Assembly (NCBI GenBank): GCA_026400935.1
Contig: JAPLNX010000124.1
Span: forward strand, 1-38,070
DNA from: Planctomycetia bacterium
Lineage (GTDB): Bacteria > Planctomycetota > Planctomycetia > Planctomycetales > Planctomycetaceae
DNA length: 38,070 nucleotides
Reading direction: 5' to 3'
Part shown: piece by piece, positions 15,501 to 23,031 of the stretch
Numbering within the stretch: the stretch's first letter is position 1
Layout: each line of letters opens with the position of its first letter
The notes under the pieces: generated by a model
Seen by the model: the letters and a program-made list of their open reading frames with translations, nothing else
What the model was told of the DNA's origin: nothing
Databases searched by the model: none
Translations under genes and position numbers: made by a program

Positions 15501-17408
15501 CAGGATACAATCACCAGCGACGGTCAGACTAAGCCCCGCATCGTGAGCCACTCCCGACCAAATCGGATCGCTGCTCGACAACGTCTGCATCCACGATATC
15601 TGACCGTTGCGCGGATCGAGCACCACCAACCGCACATCCACGCCATCATCTGTCATCACGAAAAGCTGACCGCGCCATGGCAACGGCGGACCCAAGAAGT
15701 ACGCACCGGCACCGGACAATTCGATGTCACTCAAACGCGGGCCACCTAACTCCCAACGCAAGCGGCCCGTCTTCGCTTCAATCGCGATGAGCTTGTTGAA
15801 TTCCTTCGGATGCAACGTCGTCCGCCAAGCCATCTGCGGTGCCAGAAACATCCCACCGCTCCGCTCTTGCACCGAGTAAACCAACTCGCCGTCACTACTG
15901 AGCGTGCCTGACGTGACGTCGTCCCACACACGCTGCTGCAACCACGAATCCAATTCCGGCTGACTGGCTCTCGACGTTCGCCCGCGACGCGGTCGCCCCA
16001 GTAGTTCACCCAGTTGAGAATCCAGCAAAGCGGAGTGCCACAGCGGCTCGCCATCTGACAAACGAAACGCTCGCAATTGCGACAGCGTTCGCACAATGAG
16101 CGTTTCGCCGACAATAATTGGCTGGGCAGTCGGCAAGACCGGTTGCTCCGCTTGTATTCGTTGCTCGACAGCCGTACGGATCTCAACTCGCACGCGCCCC
16201 CAAGTACCAGGCAAGGTTGTTGGCGAAGGTGCTATGAGCGCCGCCTTGGCGTCTCCCTCCTCTGATTCTGTTGTTTCATCGTCGTCGTCGTTACTCCGCT
16301 CGGGGCCGTTGTCCAACAACGAACGTGACCAAGCCGGTTGCTGAGTCGGTACCGCTGCCGCCGCGAATGCATTGCGAGTCCCGTTCCCCAGGACCATTGG
16401 CCAATCGTTTTGCAATTCCCTTTCCACTCGACCGGACTTCAACGGCAATCCAGCCCATCGATCAAGCCACACCAGCGCGTCGTCATCCTTTTCAAATAAT
16501 GGCAGCGATTCGTTCCCGCTGCGCCGCAGCACCGGCTTATTACCGAGCGATGTTTTCAGTTCACTCAACACACTGCGGCAACGCTCCACTTGCCCAGCCA
16601 TTCGCCAAGCAACGGCCAGTTGCAACGACAACAATGGCTCACGCGAGGTTCTTGCTTGCAGCCAATGACGCAGCTCTTCCAGACGAGAGGTAGCGGCCAG
16701 TGGCTCGCCCGTATCAAGGTCTCGCATCGCTAAAAGGTACGTCGCGTCATAACCCGCCGAAGTATGTAACCATCTCCTGGACACTGCTTCGATACCACGC
16801 CAGTTTCGCTTATCTCGGGCTGCCTCGAATTCGACTTGAGCGATCTTTCCGACAAACAACTCATATGCCTGACGCCCACCAACCGGCAGTTCGCCCAGCA
16901 TCTGCCGCGCTTCGAGCTTCATGCTCTTTCGTAGCACGGAGACATCACGAGCCCTGATATCCGGCTTCTTGATCGGCTTGTCTGCTGGTGTCGGCTTATC
17001 GGAAGGCTGCGGTCTTTCGACTTGCGGAGTCGGCACTTTCTCAATCAACGGTTCGGTATTCAACTTCAATGCGTCTTCGATTTCTTTCGCACGCTTCTCC
17101 GCGCGATCGTCGTCGAGAAAAACATCTTCGGTTCCGAACTCATCGTCCTCGTTGCGGCGGTCATCCAGGATCGACTGCAACAACCGCACGCCCTGTCCGA
17201 AGTCCGGCTTCGCGTCAGGTTCAGTCGGTGTGATCAACTTCCGAGCTTGCTCCAACCGCTGCACCAACCGCCGCTCGCGCATTGGCCCTTCCGGCAATTC
17301 ATCCGCTAACTGCGGAGTACGTACCTGAGCGAATGCGCATAGCCCGCCGCTCAAGAGAGCGATAAGCCCGATCGCTTTTAACATCCATGCTGATCGAGAC
17401 GACTGCAT
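12591..17408 (-). CDS. Giant exported PQQ-like beta-propeller / TPR protein
   Basis: 1605 residues. The signal peptide (MLKAIGLIALLSGGLCAFA, cleavage near residue 27) predicts export. A charged and Pro/Lys-rich linker follows (~85-155, repeated KPTPADKP-like pieces). A first PQQ/BamB-like WD40-type propeller (~425-850) shows repeated blades such as GELLCLNTDDGQLLWKH and VRALNLADGQLAWPH. A TPR-like helical segment follows (~855-960), then a long helical region. A second propeller (~1190-1590) has blades such as LATRLATGEVLWAYEG and LNGLDGRLLARREL. Planctomycetes encode many such proteins. The PQQ-type blades here look structural rather than enzymatic, because I see no dehydrogenase catalytic set. 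Probable periplasmic scaffold; specific role unknown. The MFS gene upstream on the same strand is 157 bases away. Confidence 0.85.
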   Translation of the reverse strand: MQSSRSAWMLKAIGLIALLSGGLCAFAQVRTPQLADELPEGPMRERRLVQRLEQARKLITPTEPDAKPDFGQGVRLLQSILDDRRNEDDEFGTEDVFLDDDRAEKRAKEIEDALKLNTEPLIEKVPTPQVERPQPSDKPTPADKPIKKPDIRARDVSVLRKSMKLEARQMLGELPVGGRQAYELFVGKIAQVEFEAARDKRNWRGIEAVSRRWLHTSAGYDATYLLAMRDLDTGEPLAATSRLEELRHWLQARTSREPLLSLQLAVAWRMAGQVERCRSVLSELKTSLGNKPVLRRSGNESLPLFEKDDDALVWLDRWAGLPLKSGRVERELQNDWPMVLGNGTRNAFAAAAVPTQQPAWSRSLLDNGPERSNDDDDETTESEEGDAKAALIAPSPTTLPGTWGRVRVEIRTAVEQRIQAEQPVLPTAQPIIVGETLIVRTLSQLRAFRLSDGEPLWHSALLDSQLGELLGRPRRGRTSRASQPELDSWLQQRVWDDVTSGTLSSDGELVYSVQERSGGMFLAPQMAWRTTLHPKEFNKLIAIEAKTGRLRWELGGPRLSDIELSGAGAYFLGPPLPWRGQLFVMTDDGVDVRLVVLDPRNGQISWMQTLSSSDPIWSGVAHDAGLSLTVAGDCILCPNGSGSLIAVDPVRRELRWQATYREPTVRAIRGRFELHSWGQPIESRWPYGVLLVSGNRVLFAPPDHGELLCLNTDDGQLLWKHARGDGLFVEGITESGKLLIVGTNDVRALNLADGQLAWPHPAPIAAPSGRGVLIDGVLHLPVSSNGGEVISLETQSGRQLTKTAVAKSLGNLIAANGQLVSQSASHVVVFPSLHETQANLARAFEQNADDVQALEQRGRLNLHLGRRQRGMEDLRRVVALRPTAESKQMLAALLLEELRLDQTDLESTIRELDTLVDDPKQRLMFARLRAHSLQLRGEHVAATREVLKVADAWEPDNELQNFGNKITARQDRWIAARLSELREVMSATDREVLDVELKTRFRVAIDATGNLALRRYVALFGWHEPTSAMARRTLVERLDSKKHRYELEANLWSLRRNGLPEHQAFATAKIAQQWLAVGQAEMARSLLDELSSRFADVRTFDNKTGRELADGWKKEFREKLTIAWPKEPVQSQKTDEDVAVSRNYHIEWGGPTDPLREQWQLDLDPSRTIVARDRVGRIVWKWKPPSVDENAMRHVVGHYACARGRWLVLVLGGEFFVADTLVPNGEDASPRLLWQGVLFDRRTETAVATQPQPQQPPIAGMPPRYAMTGSTGRQLGRVMIVGDDVLCVQSGTRLLATRLATGEVLWAYEGVPVGCDISGDDRVVLATSTDRREVLVLNGLDGRLLARRELRGATKIASVGRHLVTWSSSETGHELRLTDALTNEDLLHERFALGAKPCVSLHETVAVLDPAGRFVMWSLPDARKLLDQTLAAIPDLRHLLVMQDRERWLLLTYTEEPPVPTKLRTRVTELSFDQWRVHGPCFAFNRSTGKLLWSAELDWQSVNVTQPADSPILVLAATIFRPNAAGAAFNDGLKYKVDVLDKRNGRIMTLADELLKQRFEFCEQRPDLDEQTIAVQADRTLYLLTFSEIPPPKSAEPMKKDAAQD

Positions 17409-17461
17409 GTTCCCGCTCCGAGCAATACGCCGGACACTTCAAAGACACGACCCACAAAAAT

Positions 17462-17566
17462 AACCGGAAGCGAAAACGAGGGTGAGTGCTTCACAACACA
17501 ATGAATTCTTAGTGATTATGAGTGCACGTCCTCGCTCACGCTTCGGGTTACTTGCGGCTTCGCCGC
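17462..17566. repeat. Imperfect inverted repeat plus small hairpin
   Basis: AACCGGAAGCGAAAACGAGG (from 17462) resembles the reverse complement of the segment ending GCTTCGGGTTA at 17550, whose opposite strand reads AACCCGAAGCGTGAGCGAGG. A perfect GCGGC-TTC-GCCGC hairpin (17554-17566) abuts and overlaps the MFS stop codon. Both look like dispersed planctomycete palindromes that may end or stabilise the MFS transcript. Confidence 0.5.
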
Positions 17567-19038
17567 TATTCGTGCAAACCTTCCTTTGGCGGTTCAGGCA
17601 ACCATTGAGTCAGGATCGCGCCAACCAACGCATAGGCTCCTGCCACGTAAGCTCCCATGAGTGCGATCTTCGCCGGATCGGGCGGCTTCGATTCCGAAAG
17701 CGTAATGGTGATGAACGCCGCCGCTGTGCCGAGTACTCGACCACCGATGTTCGCGGCGAAACTTTCCCCCGTGCCGCGCAAGTGCATGGGGAAGACCAGC
17801 GGAATGTAGTTACCCCAAAAGCTGAATTGCGCCACCGTGAAAAAGCCCGCCAGGAAGATTCCCGCTTTGATGGCAGTTAGCGAGGACTCGTTCTGTAGGT
17901 TCTGTGAAATCCACCAAAATAAAAACGGCACAAAGAACATGGCTGGAATTTGAAAGACTCTCAACAGGCTGCGCCGACTGACGAAGATCAACGCCAAGAT
18001 CGCCAACGCAACACGTCCAACCATGCCACCAATCTCTTGGAGAATCGTCACTTTAGCGACCGCTTGATCGACCGCGTTTCCGCGAATCGCCTTTTGCTTT
18101 CCTTCAGGAAGCGGCTTTCCATCTTTCGCTTGCGCTTTGGCGTTCGCCTCATCGACAACCGCTTGTGCAGTTACGGCAATTTGTTTGTGGCCTTTCACTG
18201 GACTGCCGAGGATTTGTGGCAGTTGTTGAATCGCACCAAAGGCGATGCCGTAACTTGCCGCGAACACCAACGTCGTCAAGATTGTGGTGCGACGCAGTTG
18301 TGGATGAAACAGCTCGGCAATACTCGGACGCTTGATCGTTCCCGATTCTCGCTTTTTTTGCCAAGCCGGTGATTCAGGCAAAAACGGACGAATCAAAATC
18401 AATGGCAGCGCGGGAATCACGCCAGAAATCAGCGTGTATCGCCACGCCTCGTTACTACCATGAATCGCGGGAAGAGAAATCGCAAACTCGCCAGCCAGCC
18501 AATTCGCACCACCGACTAACAAGCCTCCCAACGACGAGAATGCCTGCGTGTAGCCCAATACCTTTTCACGGCGAATTGGATCTGGAAACAATTCAGCCAG
18601 CCAAGCAACTGCGGCGACGAATTCCACACAGACACCGATAAATACGCAGCACCGCAATGCCAACAGTTGATACAAAGACGTGGTGAACCCAGCAGCAAAC
18701 GCCGAAACCGCATACAGCAAAATGCTAAAGGTGAGCACTCGCCGCCGACCGAGTAAGTCTGTGAGGTATCCACCGACTAACCCAAACACTCCTCCTACCA
18801 AGGCTGGTACAAAAAACAAAATACGAGCCCAACTCACAAACTCAGGTGATCCTGGCACCAAAACCGGAGTGCCTGCCGCAGTGATTCCACCTAAAGAGGC
18901 CAACGCCGGCTTCAAGATCAGAGGCAGCATCAGCAACTCATAAATATCAAACGCAAAACCAATTGCCGCGATGGTACAAATGAGCCATTGGGTCGAAGTC
19001 AGCCGACTGGCTGACTGTGAGGCGGGGGTTTCCGACAT
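17566..19038 (-). CDS. Major facilitator superfamily transporter
   Basis: 490 residues with about 12 hydrophobic segments. The MFS signature between helices 2 and 3 is GGYLTDLLGRRRVL. The PESPAW after helix 6 (RPFLPESPAWQKKRESG) is typical of the sugar/metabolite:H+ symporter branch. Between helices 7 and 8 is an unusual Ala/Lys/Gln-rich hydrophilic insert (roughly residues 275-325, including EANAKAQAKDGKPLPEGKQ). Substrate unknown: sugar, organic acid or aromatic acid are all possible. The start at 19038 has GAGG at short spacing. It precedes the PQQ gene on the same strand, but repeats lie between them, so a shared operon is uncertain. Confidence 0.88.
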   Translation of the reverse strand: MSETPASQSASRLTSTQWLICTIAAIGFAFDIYELLMLPLILKPALASLGGITAAGTPVLVPGSPEFVSWARILFFVPALVGGVFGLVGGYLTDLLGRRRVLTFSILLYAVSAFAAGFTTSLYQLLALRCCVFIGVCVEFVAAVAWLAELFPDPIRREKVLGYTQAFSSLGGLLVGGANWLAGEFAISLPAIHGSNEAWRYTLISGVIPALPLILIRPFLPESPAWQKKRESGTIKRPSIAELFHPQLRRTTILTTLVFAASYGIAFGAIQQLPQILGSPVKGHKQIAVTAQAVVDEANAKAQAKDGKPLPEGKQKAIRGNAVDQAVAKVTILQEIGGMVGRVALAILALIFVSRRSLLRVFQIPAMFFVPFLFWWISQNLQNESSLTAIKAGIFLAGFFTVAQFSFWGNYIPLVFPMHLRGTGESFAANIGGRVLGTAAAFITITLSESKPPDPAKIALMGAYVAGAYALVGAILTQWLPEPPKEGLHE

Positions 19039-19377
19039 GGGGACCTCGTGATGGTGGGAGTTTACGGGAAGTGTAGGATTCTATCCCCTGAGAGTTTTTT
19101 TCAAACAGGCTGAGGTAGTTTGATCTTCGCACTTGGAAAACTTCTTGCGAGGCAGAATTAATGGTCTGTTAGTTCGTTACGGCGAGTCCGTTCGCAGTCC
19201 AGTTGCTTGGTGACAGACTTTCCAAATACGTGGCAGTTCGCGGAAAACGTGATATTCAGAGTCCGTAGGCGTCTGAAATGAAAGCTGCAGGAGTCGGTCG
19301 CCTTCATATTCTGCAGCTTCGCCGTGCTGTAATTTTTAAGACAGAGTTGGATCGATTTGCCAACGGGAGAACACACT
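19039..19377. other. Divergent intergenic region with one perfect hairpin
   Basis: 339 bases between the minus-strand MFS start and the plus-strand TIM-barrel gene, with no recognisable coding sequence. AAGCTGCAG (19282-19290) pairs perfectly with CTGCAGCTT (19311-19319) over a 20-base loop, 59 bases before the downstream ATG. It could be an operator or leader hairpin. Promoters for both flanking genes must lie here, but I could not pick them with confidence. Confidence 0.5.
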
Positions 19378-20214
19378 ATGCTTGCCTCATCATTAAATCG
19401 CCGGCGCTGGCCGCTGGGCTTGGTTTCCAATTGCTGGAAGACGCAATTGGATGCGGGAGTTGCACTCGATTGGTTGATTGATGAAGCCGAGCAACGTGGG
19501 TTGAGCGTGATTGAACTACGGCAAACCTGCATCGGCGACTACGAAGATGGGTCGAGCTTTACTCCGAATGCCACTCGGTTGACCGATCTGCAGAAGCGTT
19601 TTCCGCAGATTCAATTCAATATCGCGCTGAGTTTGCCTTGCTTTAGCGGAAGGTTTTTGTCCGATGACCTACTGTTCATTGCAGGGAAAAATGCCGCGGT
19701 GGCATTGGCCGGATCACACATACCGCATTTGCGATTGGTTGATTTACAGACGCCGACAGATCAATACACAACGGAGTCGGTCGAGCATGCGGCGTGTCGT
19801 CTCAGGGAAATGACACTTTCGTTAAAAGAAGTCGGCGGAATCTTGTCGATCGAACACGCTTGGCAACCTTGGAGTTGGTTTTGTGCCGTCCTGTCGGCAG
19901 CGCGAAAGCGTTTAGAAAATGACGCTGAACTTCTTCGACTCTGCTTTGATCCGTGCAACCTTCTGTTGACCGAACCGATTGGGGATATTGACCACATTGT
20001 CGCGTCTATTGAGTTGTCGGGACTCTCGATGATTCACCTCAAACAGCGACGCAACGGAAAGATTCAACCGGATTTGACTGTCGGCGATCTCGATTGGCCT
20101 AGCCTCATCGGCCAATTTGTTGCGCGTGAATACTATGGGCCGATTTTGTTCGAGATCGCTCCGCACACAGACCTTTGGTCGCATTTGGACGACGCGATGA
20201 TCCAGTATTTTTAG
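19378..20214 (+). CDS. Xylose-isomerase-like TIM-barrel protein (sugar phosphate isomerase/epimerase family)
   Basis: 278 residues from the ATG at 19378, preceded by GGGAG (the in-frame ATG at 19357 lacks a site). It has the AP-endonuclease-2-like TIM-barrel pattern: strands ending in candidate metal ligands at Glu159-His160 (LSIEHAW), Asp191 (CFDPCNLLL), His220-x-Lys222 (MIHLKQRR) and Glu259 (ILFEIAP). This matches the E/D/H/E layout of xylose-isomerase-like enzymes. Planctomycetes carry many paralogues and the reaction cannot be named. It seems monocistronic, since a terminator follows and the next gene is convergent. Confidence 0.78.
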   Translation: MLASSLNRRRWPLGLVSNCWKTQLDAGVALDWLIDEAEQRGLSVIELRQTCIGDYEDGSSFTPNATRLTDLQKRFPQIQFNIALSLPCFSGRFLSDDLLFIAGKNAAVALAGSHIPHLRLVDLQTPTDQYTTESVEHAACRLREMTLSLKEVGGILSIEHAWQPWSWFCAVLSAARKRLENDAELLRLCFDPCNLLLTEPIGDIDHIVASIELSGLSMIHLKQRRNGKIQPDLTVGDLDWPSLIGQFVAREYYGPILFEIAPHTDLWSHLDDAMIQYF

Positions 20215-20231
20215 CTTCGTGATTCACCAAC

Positions 20232-20268
20232 AAAAAAAGCTGAAGGGACTTTGATGCCCCTTCAGCTT
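20232..20268 (-). terminator. Strong bidirectional intrinsic terminator
   Basis: AAGCTGAAGGG (20237-20247) pairs perfectly with CCCTTCAGCTT (20258-20268) over a 10-base loop. Read on the minus strand, the stem is followed by a run of seven T (complement of 20232-20238), making a strong terminator for the RRM gene. On the plus strand the tail is TT-C-TTGTCT, weaker but usable for the TIM-barrel gene ending at 20214. Confidence 0.85.
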
Positions 20269-20299
20269 CTTGTCTCAATAGCATGTATCGAGGATGAGC

Positions 20300-20635
20300 T
20301 TAGCGTCGGCCGTAGCCGCCACCTCCACCACCGCCGCCTCCGTATCCGCCGCGACCACCACCACCGCCACCGCCGCCACCACGTTCTTCACGAGGCTTAG
20401 CTTCGTTGACAGTCAACGGGCGACCGCCGTGATCTTTCTCGTGCAAGCCACGGATCGCTTCGTTGGCGGAATTATCATCCCCCATCTCGACGAATCCGAA
20501 ACCCTTGCTGCGGCCAGTGTCACGGTCTTGAATGACCTGAGCACTCCGCACTTGTCCGAACTGGCCGAACAATGTTTCGAGATCTGAGCTAGTCACGTCA
20601 TAGCTCAAATTTCCTACGTACAACTTCTTTCCCAC
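20300..20635 (-). CDS. RRM RNA-binding protein with glycine-rich tail
   Basis: 111 residues. I place the start at the GTG at 20635 because GGAG lies 7 bases upstream and it gives the usual MGKKLYVGNL beginning. An in-frame ATG at 20668 is the alternative, and the frame extends further upstream without homology. One RRM domain (~3-80) has RNP2 (KLYVGN, 4-9) and RNP1 (KGFGFVEM, 44-51), followed by an RGG/Gly-Tyr-rich tail (86-111). Such small RRM proteins occur in cyanobacteria and planctomycetes and bind single-stranded RNA; some are cold-induced. It is convergent with the TIM-barrel gene and separated from it by the shared terminator. Confidence 0.9.
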   Translation of the reverse strand: MGKKLYVGNLSYDVTSSDLETLFGQFGQVRSAQVIQDRDTGRSKGFGFVEMGDDNSANEAIRGLHEKDHGGRPLTVNEAKPREERGGGGGGGGGRGGYGGGGGGGGGYGRR

Positions 20636-21165
20636 CGTCACACTCCAAGAAAAAGCCTGCCGACCCATTAGGACTTTCCGGGTCGAATCGAAAGGGGTCA
20701 GATGTGGTGACCCGCCAGGTGGGAAAGGCGAATGAACAGGCAGCAGGCGGATCCTCTGAGAATCAACGCTACGAATTGCGTCGTCAAACCAACCGCAGGC
20801 ACTATAGGAGCATTGCATCAGGACCGCGAGCGAGGAATCACTGAAACACCGGACTCGGCGAAATATTCGAGGAATCGGGAAATACTTCAGGCACAGCGAT
20901 GACCTGCATTTGTAGATTGCGGTTGAGAAGCGAAATGTTGATGACATTCTTCCAAACGGCGAACCCCAGACTTACGAAGCCAAAGTCGAAAGTTCGATTG
21001 CAGTGTGCAACGTTCGAAAACTACGCTTTGAATTGTGCGGTTACTGCCTTGGAATTGTTTGTAATGACGACCTTGAAGATTGGACTTCCCGACGACTTCC
21101 TAACGTGACGTCTCACGTACTGACATGACTGCATGAAAGAGGCTTGCCAAAATCGAGACCAAGCC
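20636..21165. other. Divergent intergenic region between the RRM gene and tRNA-Gly
   Basis: About 530 bases with no recognisable gene. The first part is presumably the long leader and promoter of the RRM gene (minus strand); it contains a small CGACCC/GGGTCG inverted repeat (20661-20685). The rest shows nothing I can support until the tRNA promoter at 21166. Confidence 0.4.
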
Positions 21166-21195
21166 TTGACGCTTTTGGCCGTTTGCCGCTATATC
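21166..21195 (+). promoter_or_regulatory. Sigma-70-type promoter for tRNA-Gly
   Basis: TTGACG (21166-21171) and TATATC (21190-21195) are separated by 18 bases, and the -10 ends 14 bases before the first tRNA base. This is a near-consensus housekeeping promoter in exactly the expected place. Confidence 0.75.
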
Positions 21196-21209
21196 CTCGC
21201 CCCACATTC

Positions 21210-21281
21210 GCGGGAGTAGCTCAGTGGTAGAGCACCACGTTGCCAACGTGGTTGTCGCGGGTTCAATCCCCGTCTCCCGCT
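21210..21281 (+). tRNA. tRNA-Gly (anticodon GCC)
   Basis: A full cloverleaf can be folded by eye. The acceptor stem is GCGGGAG/CTCCCGC, the D-arm GCTC/GAGC, and the anticodon stem CCACG/CGTGG around loop TTGCCAA with anticodon GCC. The variable loop is TTGTC, and the T-arm is GCGGG/CCCGT with loop TTCAATC. The discriminator is T and CCA is not encoded. It is flanked by its own promoter and intrinsic terminator and lies 147 bases upstream of the trigger factor gene. Confidence 0.97.
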
Positions 21282-21290
21282 CTTTCCAGA

Positions 21291-21317
21291 CTGGGCTTCT
21301 CGGAAGTCCAGTTTTTT
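21291..21317 (+). terminator. Intrinsic terminator after tRNA-Gly
   Basis: CTGGGCTTC (21291-21299) pairs with GAAGTCCAG (21303-21311; one G-T wobble) over a TCG loop and is followed by six T (21312-21317). It ends the tRNA transcript before the trigger factor leader. Confidence 0.85.
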
Positions 21318-21393
21318 CATTTGTGGGTAGCGCGAAAGTGCTCCCAACCGCTTTCGCAAACTTGGCGAGCGGTTCCCCCGTCGAGGATGTAGC

Positions 21394-21419
21394 GAGCGAA
21401 CGCTCCTACTCCGTAGGAG
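21394..21419 (+). promoter_or_regulatory. Leader hairpin covering the trigger-factor ribosome binding site
   Basis: CTCCTAC (21403-21409) is perfectly complementary to GTAGGAG (21413-21419) across a 3-base loop. The right arm contains the AGGAG ribosome binding site (21415-21419), which lies 9 bases before the ATG at 21429. An overlapping alternative pairing, GAGC(G)/(C)GCTC (21394-21405), would use part of the left arm and free the site. The pattern suggests translational control, for example temperature- or ligand-dependent opening. This is inference from base pairing only. Confidence 0.5.
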
Positions 21420-21428
21420 AAAGACTCC

Positions 21429-22901
21429 ATGAGTACTGCCACCGAACCTGAAATCGCGACCGCCGAATCCGCCGACGTTCCGGCAACACCCTTCAAGGAA
21501 GAATCGGCCGCCTGGAAAATGACGCTCGGGGTTGATGTCAGGGACATTGGTCCTTGTAAGAAGCACGTTCGCGTCAAGGTGCCAGAAGCAGACATCAAAC
21601 ACATTCGTAATTTCGTGCTCGACCAAATGAAGTCGCGAGCCGCCGTCCCAGGCTTCCGTCCAGGCAAAGCGCCACGAGAAATCGTTGCGAAAAAATTCGG
21701 TCGCGAATTGATGGACGAACTGAAGCAGAAAGTACTCATCGGCAGTCTCGAACAACTGTCCCAAGACACTAACATCGAGCCAATCAACGAGCCAGATTTG
21801 GACGTCGAAAATCTCACGATCCCGGATTTCGGTGATTTTGAATACGACTTCCAAGTGGAGGTTCGCCCGAACTTTGAACTCCCCTCTTATGACCAGATCA
21901 AAATCAAGCGACCGAATCGCGAAGTGATTGAATCAGATATCGACGAAGCGCAACAACGTTTTTTAGAGCAATACGCTGAGCACGTTGTGACCGATGATGC
22001 GGTACAACCGGGCGACTTCGTCCGGCTTTCCGCAACGTTTACCTACAAAGGCGCGGTCTTGCGTGAGGCTGACAACCTCCCGGTTCGAGTTCGTTCGACA
22101 CTACGCTTTGAAGATGGCGAAGTTGTCGATTTCGACAAGCTCATCACCGGTGCGAAGAAGGGGGACACTCGCCAAGGGACAATCACGATCTCTCGTGAAG
22201 CCGAAAATTTGGAGATGCGTGGCGAAAAGGTCATCGTTGATTTTGAAGTTCAGGAAGTCAATCACGTCAAACTGCCGGAAATCAATCGAGCATTGCTGCA
22301 GCGAGTCGGTGCAGAAACGATTGAGGAATTGCGTCTTGAACTCGAACAAGCGTTGCAGCGTCAGGTGCAATACGACCAACGACAAGCAGTCCGAAAGCAA
22401 GTGCTCGAAAAGATTACCGAATCTGCGTCGTGGGAATTGCCGGAGGATCTAGTCCTCAAGCAAGTCGAGAACGCGATGTACCGCGAGGTGTTGGAAATGC
22501 AGCAAGCGGGATACACGCCTCAAGAAATCAAAGTGAAAGAGAATGAACTACGTCAGCGTCAGGTTTCGATGACTCGCCACGCGATGAAGGAACACTTCAT
22601 TCTCGACAAGATCGCTACGACAGAAGGGATCGAAGTCAATCAGTATGACATCGACACAGAATTGCTCTACATGGCGATGGCTCGTGGCGAGAACGTTCGC
22701 CGTCTGCGCGCTCGCCTGGAAAAGACCGGGGTCATCGAGAACCTGGAAGCGCAAATTCGCGAACGCAAAGCGGTCGATGTGATCCTCTCGAAGGCTGTGT
22801 TTGAAGAAGTTTCGATGGACAATTCGAGCACAGTCAATGTCGAAGCGATTGAGCTTGAAGTCTGCCACAACCCGGACGAACCAGTCGGCCTCAAAGCCTA
22901 G
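21429..22901 (+). CDS. tig: Trigger factor (ribosome-associated chaperone)
   Basis: 490 residues from the ATG at 21429 with AGGAG at 21415-21419. After a ~30-residue acidic extension comes the N-terminal ribosome-binding domain with the signature GFRPGKAP (75-82). A divergent central region lies at the PPIase position (~170-265), and a long helical C-terminal arm domain is rich in Glu/Arg/Gln. Trigger factor binds ribosomal protein L23 near the exit tunnel and shields nascent chains. In many bacteria tig is followed by clpP and clpX; here a strong terminator follows and the next gene is convergent, so that linkage is lost. The ribosome binding site sits in a predicted hairpin. Confidence 0.95.
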   Translation: MSTATEPEIATAESADVPATPFKEESAAWKMTLGVDVRDIGPCKKHVRVKVPEADIKHIRNFVLDQMKSRAAVPGFRPGKAPREIVAKKFGRELMDELKQKVLIGSLEQLSQDTNIEPINEPDLDVENLTIPDFGDFEYDFQVEVRPNFELPSYDQIKIKRPNREVIESDIDEAQQRFLEQYAEHVVTDDAVQPGDFVRLSATFTYKGAVLREADNLPVRVRSTLRFEDGEVVDFDKLITGAKKGDTRQGTITISREAENLEMRGEKVIVDFEVQEVNHVKLPEINRALLQRVGAETIEELRLELEQALQRQVQYDQRQAVRKQVLEKITESASWELPEDLVLKQVENAMYREVLEMQQAGYTPQEIKVKENELRQRQVSMTRHAMKEHFILDKIATTEGIEVNQYDIDTELLYMAMARGENVRRLRARLEKTGVIENLEAQIRERKAVDVILSKAVFEEVSMDNSSTVNVEAIELEVCHNPDEPVGLKA

Positions 22902-22915
22902 TTCATCCGTTGTAA

Positions 22916-22965
22916 ATACCAACGAAAAGAGCACGCGATTTCGCGTGCTCTTTTCGTTGGTATTC
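22916..22965. terminator. Bidirectional terminator: perfect 24-bp palindrome
   Basis: Bases 22916-22939 are the exact reverse complement of 22942-22965, with a 2-base (TT) loop. The inner GC-rich part (AGCACGCGA) is followed by CTCTTTTCG on one strand and, by symmetry, on the other. It therefore works as an intrinsic terminator in both directions for tig (ends 22901) and the convergent lipoprotein gene (ends 23032). Confidence 0.88.
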
Positions 22966-23031
22966 CTCGCTGCATAAGCGCTTGAGTGACGCCCAAGGAT
23001 TAACAAGCAAGGCTACCCGTCAAATGAAAAC

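Noticed and set aside
20300-20400. GGN-type short tandem repeat in the RRM gene
   Set aside because: It simply encodes the expected glycine-rich RGG tail and is not a separate repeat element.
20636-20947. Upstream extension of the RRM protein frame to 20947
   Set aside because: The extra ~100 residues show no RRM-like or other conserved pattern and no ribosome binding site; the GTG at 20635 has one.
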